From Nitrososphaerales archaeon (GTDB taxonomy: Archaea > Thermoproteota > Nitrososphaeria > Nitrososphaerales > UBA57): 8,462 nucleotides of DNA. A model generated the notes under the pieces. The model did not search any database. It saw only the letters and a program-made list of their open reading frames with translations, and was not told the DNA's origin. Location: positions 1-8,462 of the forward strand of contig JAKUSK010000034.1 of the NCBI GenBank assembly GCA_022449325.1. The letters run 5' to 3'. The translations under genes and the position numbers were made by a program. Shown in pieces: positions 5,876 to 8,462 of the stretch. Position 1 is the first letter of the stretch, and the number at the start of each line of letters is the position of its first letter.

Positions 5876-6322
5876 TTGACAAGAATACACGGAAATAGTA
5901 GAGGAAAATCACAATCCATGAAACCATCTACTATGAAGTCTGATTGGGTCAAGTTGACGCCTGAACAGATTGGAAAACTTGTAGTTGAAATGAATAAAGA
6001 AGGACTAAATGCAAGTCAAATTGGCATAAAATTAAGAGATGAACATGCAATCTCATCGATAAAATCAGTAACTGGAAAGACTATGAAACAATTTATGGAA
6101 GAGAATGGCATCAACCAAGAAATTCCTGAAGATTTAGAGGCTTTAGTAAAAAGAGCATTAAGTTTACAAAATCACCTAAAATCAAATAAAGGTGATAGAA
6201 AAAACGTAAGGTCTTTAGAGTTACTTGAAGCTAAGGTACACAGACTTTCGAAATATTATAAAAAGAAGAATATAATTCCTAAGAATTGGAAGTATAAATC
6301 AGTAATTGCACAATTATCTTAA
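5876..6322 (+). CDS. rps15: 30S ribosomal protein S15 (archaeal/eukaryotic type)
   Basis: S15 binds the central domain of 16S rRNA early in small-subunit assembly. The 148-residue form has the archaeal/eukaryotic N-terminal extension (RIHGNSRGKSQS, 3-14) and then the S15 core: SDWVKLTPEQIGKLV (22-36), ASQIGIKLRDEHAI (46-59), TGKTMKQFMEENG (66-78), IPEDLEALVKRALSLQNHL (83-101) and the rRNA-contacting C-terminus LLEAKVHRLSKYYKKK (116-131) followed by IPKNWKY (134-140). The start is TTG, supported by family alignment (homologues start MARxHxxxxGKS) and by GGTGA nine bases before it. The nearest upstream ATG (5860) is out of frame. It lies between the pyrophosphatase and pcc1 genes in the same direction. 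Confidence 0.96.
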   Translation: MTRIHGNSRGKSQSMKPSTMKSDWVKLTPEQIGKLVVEMNKEGLNASQIGIKLRDEHAISSIKSVTGKTMKQFMEENGINQEIPEDLEALVKRALSLQNHLKSNKGDRKNVRSLELLEAKVHRLSKYYKKKNIIPKNWKYKSVIAQLS

Positions 6323-6327
6323 GTATA
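6319..6327 (+). promoter_or_regulatory. TATA-like box for pcc1
   Basis: TTAAGTATA overlaps the rps15 stop codon and lies about 27 nt before the pcc1 ATG at 6351. That spacing would give a leaderless pcc1-serS transcript. No Shine-Dalgarno precedes the pcc1 ATG, in agreement. Weak motif in AT-rich DNA. Confidence 0.3.
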
Positions 6328-6350
6328 GAATAATATCTAATAAAACAGAT

Positions 6351-6602
6351 ATGAAAAAAAACATAGAAATTGACATTAGTGTAAAATTCAGGAAAAAATC
6401 TACGGCTGTAATTATTGCTAAATCATTAGATCCCGACAATAAAGATTTTCCAGAAGGGTTAACTATGAATCAGAGTGTAGAAAATAATGTTTTAAAGATA
6501 AAATTCAAATCTAACAATGTGGTAGAAACTTTGTTAAATACTGTAGATGAGGTTTTAGCAATGATTGATATGACTAGTAAAACGTTGGAGAAGGTGGAAT
6601 AA
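6351..6602 (+). CDS. pcc1: KEOPS subunit Pcc1
   Basis: Pcc1 is the small dimerisation subunit of KEOPS that binds Kae1 and helps position tRNA. From ATG 6351 the product has 83 residues, normal for the family. The pattern is a first strand (NIEIDISVKF, 4-13), a helix (KSTAVIIAKSL, 16-26), the family's LDPDN (26-30), strands (GLTMNQSVENNVLKIKFKSN, 36-55) and a C-terminal helix (VETLLNTVDEVLAMIDMTSK, 58-77). An upstream in-frame TTG at 6306 would add 15 residues overlapping rps15 and is not supported by family length. The stop is directly followed by the serS TTG, and the tail of pcc1 carries the serS ribosome-binding site. Its proximity to kae1 and bud32 strengthens the call, since Pcc1 is small and weakly conserved. 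Confidence 0.85.
   Translation: MKKNIEIDISVKFRKKSTAVIIAKSLDPDNKDFPEGLTMNQSVENNVLKIKFKSNNVVETLLNTVDEVLAMIDMTSKTLEKVE
6588..6597 (+). promoter_or_regulatory. Ribosome-binding site deciding the serS TTG start
   Basis: GAGAAGGTGG in the last codons of pcc1 contains GGTG, complementary to the 3' end of archaeal 16S rRNA, six to seven bases before the TTG at 6603. It supports coupled translation of serS from the pcc1 message. Confidence 0.5.
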
Positions 6603-7877
6603 TTGATTGATCCAAAGGTAATAAGATCAGAACCAGAAAGAATTGTTGACATGTTAAAAAATAGAAATGTAAAAATAGATATTTCAGAACTCCTAACTGT
6701 AGACAAGAAAAGAAGAGAATTAATCACTGAATTAGAATCGTATAAAATGAAACGAAATAGAGTTTCTCAGGAAATATCAACAAAGAAAAGTCAAGGGGAA
6801 GATATATCAGAAATACTGACAGAAATGAAAAATATATCAACTAAAATTGAGGAATTACAAGATACCGTAAAAGTAAGCCAAGATGATTATAATAATCACT
6901 TGGAATCTATACCAAATCTGATTCATGATTCAGTTCCAATTGGAAAAGATGAAAAAGCAAACAAAGAAGTTGAAAATTGGCAACCTGAAACAGGATTAAA
7001 TAAGAATTCACAGGACCATATAGAACTATCTGAGAAGAATAATTTGGTGGATTTAGAGCGAGCTAGTAAGATTTCAGGTTCGAGATTCTATTTTTTGAAG
7101 AATTCTTTAGTAAGAATGAATTATGCGTTAATTGCATTTGCTCTTGATTATATTAATAAAAAAGGGTATGCTATGTTGCAACCTCCGTATTTAATGAACA
7201 GAAAGCCGATGAGCGGAGCAGTAATATTGTCAGATTTTGAAGAAGTAATTTATAAAATTGAGGACCAGGATTTATACTTAATTGGAACGTCAGAACATGC
7301 ATTAGCTGCAATGCATTCGGAAGAGATATTTGCCAAAGAAGACTTGCCTAGAAAATATGTATCAGTTAGTCCATGTTTTAGAAAAGAAGCAGGATCACAT
7401 GGAAGAGATACTAAAGGAATATTCAGAGTGCATCAGTTTGAGAAAGTTGAAATTTTTTCCATTACAGATCCAGAAAGTTCTTGGACACAACATGAAGAGA
7501 TTCTAGAAGATGTAAAACAATTTTATAAAGAATTAGAAATACCATACAGAATCATGTTATTAAGTTCAGGAGATATGGGTAAAGTCGCGTCAAAAACTTT
7601 TGATATTGAAGCATGGTTACCTGGACAAAACAACTACAGAGAATTAGTTTCGTGTAGTAATTGTACAGATTTTCAGTCTCGTAGATTAGGAATAAAATAT
7701 AGAAATAAACCTCATGAAGAGAGCATATTAACACATACATTAAACAGTACTTTAACTGCAACAGAACGTACATTAATTGCAATTTTAGAAAATTTCCAAA
7801 ATGAGGATGGAAGTATAACTATTCCTAGAGCGTTAAGAACTTATATGAATAACCAAAAAGAAATAGTAGCTACTTAG
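6603..7877 (+). CDS. serS: Seryl-tRNA synthetase (canonical class II type)
   Basis: SerRS attaches serine to tRNA-Ser. It is the common bacterial/archaeal form, not the rare zinc-dependent methanogen form. All parts are present in 424 residues: the N-terminal tRNA-binding coiled-coil arm (about 28-105, with many Lys/Glu), LVDLERASKISGSRFYFLKN (148-167), motif 1 region (170-206), the serine-binding TSEHALAAMHSEE (229-241), motif 2 with SVSPCFRKEAGSHGRDTKG (254-272), a conserved FDIEAWLPGQNNYRELVSCS (333-352), and motif 3 (STLTATERTLIAILENFQ, 382-399, with Arg389) ending DGSITIPRAL (402-411). The start is TTG directly after the pcc1 stop, with a GGTG ribosome-binding site. MIDPKVIRSEPE matches the usual SerRS N-terminus. 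The 3' end overlaps the convergent rfcL gene by 8 nt. It shares a strand and probably transcripts with KEOPS genes. Confidence 0.97.
   Translation: MIDPKVIRSEPERIVDMLKNRNVKIDISELLTVDKKRRELITELESYKMKRNRVSQEISTKKSQGEDISEILTEMKNISTKIEELQDTVKVSQDDYNNHLESIPNLIHDSVPIGKDEKANKEVENWQPETGLNKNSQDHIELSEKNNLVDLERASKISGSRFYFLKNSLVRMNYALIAFALDYINKKGYAMLQPPYLMNRKPMSGAVILSDFEEVIYKIEDQDLYLIGTSEHALAAMHSEEIFAKEDLPRKYVSVSPCFRKEAGSHGRDTKGIFRVHQFEKVEIFSITDPESSWTQHEEILEDVKQFYKELEIPYRIMLLSSGDMGKVASKTFDIEAWLPGQNNYRELVSCSNCTDFQSRRLGIKYRNKPHEESILTHTLNSTLTATERTLIAILENFQNEDGSITIPRALRTYMNNQKEIVAT
7853..7865 (-). terminator. Possible U-rich terminator for rfcL
   Basis: Read on the minus strand, the bases just after the rfcL stop give ATTTCTTTTTGGTT, a T-rich run suitable for archaeal termination. 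It lies antisense to the last codons of serS. No hairpin is visible. Confidence 0.35.
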
Positions 7878-8462
7878 ATTTTGACAGTTTTGTGATTTCT
7901 CTATTTATTGTGTTGATTTCTTTATCTTCTAAACCAAGTCGAGTTAGAAAACTATCACGATTTTTATTTTTAGAAAGAATTAATATCAAATAAGGAATTA
8001 AATTAACGAGATTATCTGAAGATTCATTACTGTATTTATTTAGTGATTTTACAATAGTACGGAAGTTTCTTCCGTCATTCCAGATACGAACTTGTATTGG
8101 AAATGGATTGTGGTATAAACTGAATTTTATCGGATGAGGAGATAAATGTTCGAATAAGGAGTAAACAAGAAGTGAGTTAAAGTACCTTAATTGTCGCCAT
8201 TCACGAGTTTTTAGTATCCTGCCTAGTAATATATCGACATCAGATAATATGGAGAGAATTCTAGACAATTCATCATTAGGAATTTTGCTAGAACTAGAGA
8301 CTACACTACTGAAAATTGCACGTAATATGTCATTTGGATTAGAATTAGTAGTAAGAAGGGAATTCATTGCGGAAGATATATCTTCAGAATCTAGGTATTG
8401 GCGAATACCTTGATCAAGAGATAGTGATTTAGAGATAAAAGAGGGTATTTGATCTAGAGTAG
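7870..8462 (-). CDS. rfcL: Replication factor C large subunit (clamp loader), C-terminal part
   Basis: RfcL is the large subunit of the archaeal clamp loader that places PCNA on primed DNA. The window holds the last 196 codons; the frame stays open to the right edge, so the N-terminal AAA+ ATPase is outside. The part seen is the helical C-terminal region: residues around ILSDVDILLGRILKTREWRQ, then LRYFNSLLVY, then FPIQVRIWNDGRNFRTIVKS, and NLIPYLILIL, a series typical of RfcL after its AAA+ module. A methionine at 8367 is internal, not a start. The gene ends with LSKSK and no QxxLxxFF-like PCNA-interacting motif is visible, unlike many archaeal RfcL proteins. It converges on serS, with stop codons overlapping by 8 nt. 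An RFC small subunit is less likely because the LSDVDILLGR and PFPIQVRIW blocks are large-subunit features. Confidence 0.8.
   Translation of the reverse strand, partial: TLDQIPSFISKSLSLDQGIRQYLDSEDISSAMNSLLTTNSNPNDILRAIFSSVVSSSSKIPNDELSRILSILSDVDILLGRILKTREWRQLRYFNSLLVYSLFEHLSPHPIKFSLYHNPFPIQVRIWNDGRNFRTIVKSLNKYSNESSDNLVNLIPYLILILSKNKNRDSFLTRLGLEDKEINTINREITKLSKSK
7879..7927 (+). terminator. Possible U-rich termination region after serS
   Basis: The plus strand after the serS stop has repeated T-runs (ATTTTGACAGTTTTGTG, then GATTTCTTTATCTTC) within the antisense of rfcL. Archaeal termination needs only U-runs, so the pcc1-serS transcript probably ends here. Composition-based and weak. Confidence 0.3.

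Noticed and set aside
6306..6350. TTG start extending Pcc1 by 15 residues
   Set aside because: It overlaps rps15, and the ATG at 6351 gives the standard family length with a TATA-like box at leaderless spacing.
8367..8369. Methionine at 8367 as start of the right-hand minus-strand gene
   Set aside because: The frame remains open for 31 more codons to the window edge and the product matches only the C-terminal region of RfcL, so this methionine is internal.
1..8462. CRISPR arrays, insertion sequences, prophage or integration sites
   Set aside because: No regularly spaced repeats, terminal inverted repeats with a transposase, integrase gene or tRNA attachment site was seen.

Overview
The window looks like an AT-rich, marine-type Thaumarchaeota (Nitrososphaerota, Nitrosopumilus-like) chromosome segment. 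The grounds are archaeal information genes (KEOPS subunits Kae1, Bud32 and Pcc1, archaeal-type S15, RFC large subunit, a COG1325 RNA-binding protein), a bacterial/archaeal-type seryl-tRNA synthetase, tightly packed genes, frequent TTG starts, and TATA-like boxes about 26 nt before start codons (leaderless or short-leader transcripts). The lineage call is inferred from protein and genome style, not from a marker search.

Layout. (i) 1-1919, minus strand: the N-terminal 639 residues of phosphoenolpyruvate synthase; the gene runs off the left edge. (ii) 1920-2009: a divergent promoter region. (iii) 2010-2805, plus strand: two adjacent genes for small multi-pass membrane proteins that I do not recognise. 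(iv) 2806-2929: a non-coding stretch whose core (2812-2892) is about 48% GC by hand count and holds several nested inverted repeats; it is the best candidate here for an undescribed structured RNA. (v) 2930-3585 (possibly to 3627), minus strand: a COG1325 RNA-binding protein gene overlapping by 4 nt a 75-residue gene that resembles a shortened RNase P Pop5 subunit. (vi) 3653-7877, plus strand: kae1, bud32, an XTP/dITP pyrophosphatase, rps15, pcc1 and serS, with overlaps or very short gaps. (vii) 7870-8462, minus strand: the C-terminal part of the RFC large subunit, convergent with serS and overlapping its end by 8 nt; the gene runs off the right edge.

How the genes fit together. The central plus-strand block is devoted to translation: Kae1, Bud32 and Pcc1 are subunits of the KEOPS complex that makes t6A37 on ANN-decoding tRNAs, S15 is a small-subunit ribosomal protein, SerRS charges tRNA-Ser (whose AGY-decoding isoacceptor is a t6A substrate), and the RdgB/HAM1-type enzyme cleans the nucleotide pool. 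The divergent COG1325/Pop5-like pair points to RNA processing. PEP synthase serves gluconeogenesis from the pyruvate made after carbon fixation, and RfcL belongs to the sliding-clamp loader. The fourth KEOPS subunit, Cgi121, is not in the window. No CRISPR array, insertion sequence, rRNA or convincing tRNA was seen, and no gene-free stretch exceeds 300 bases.
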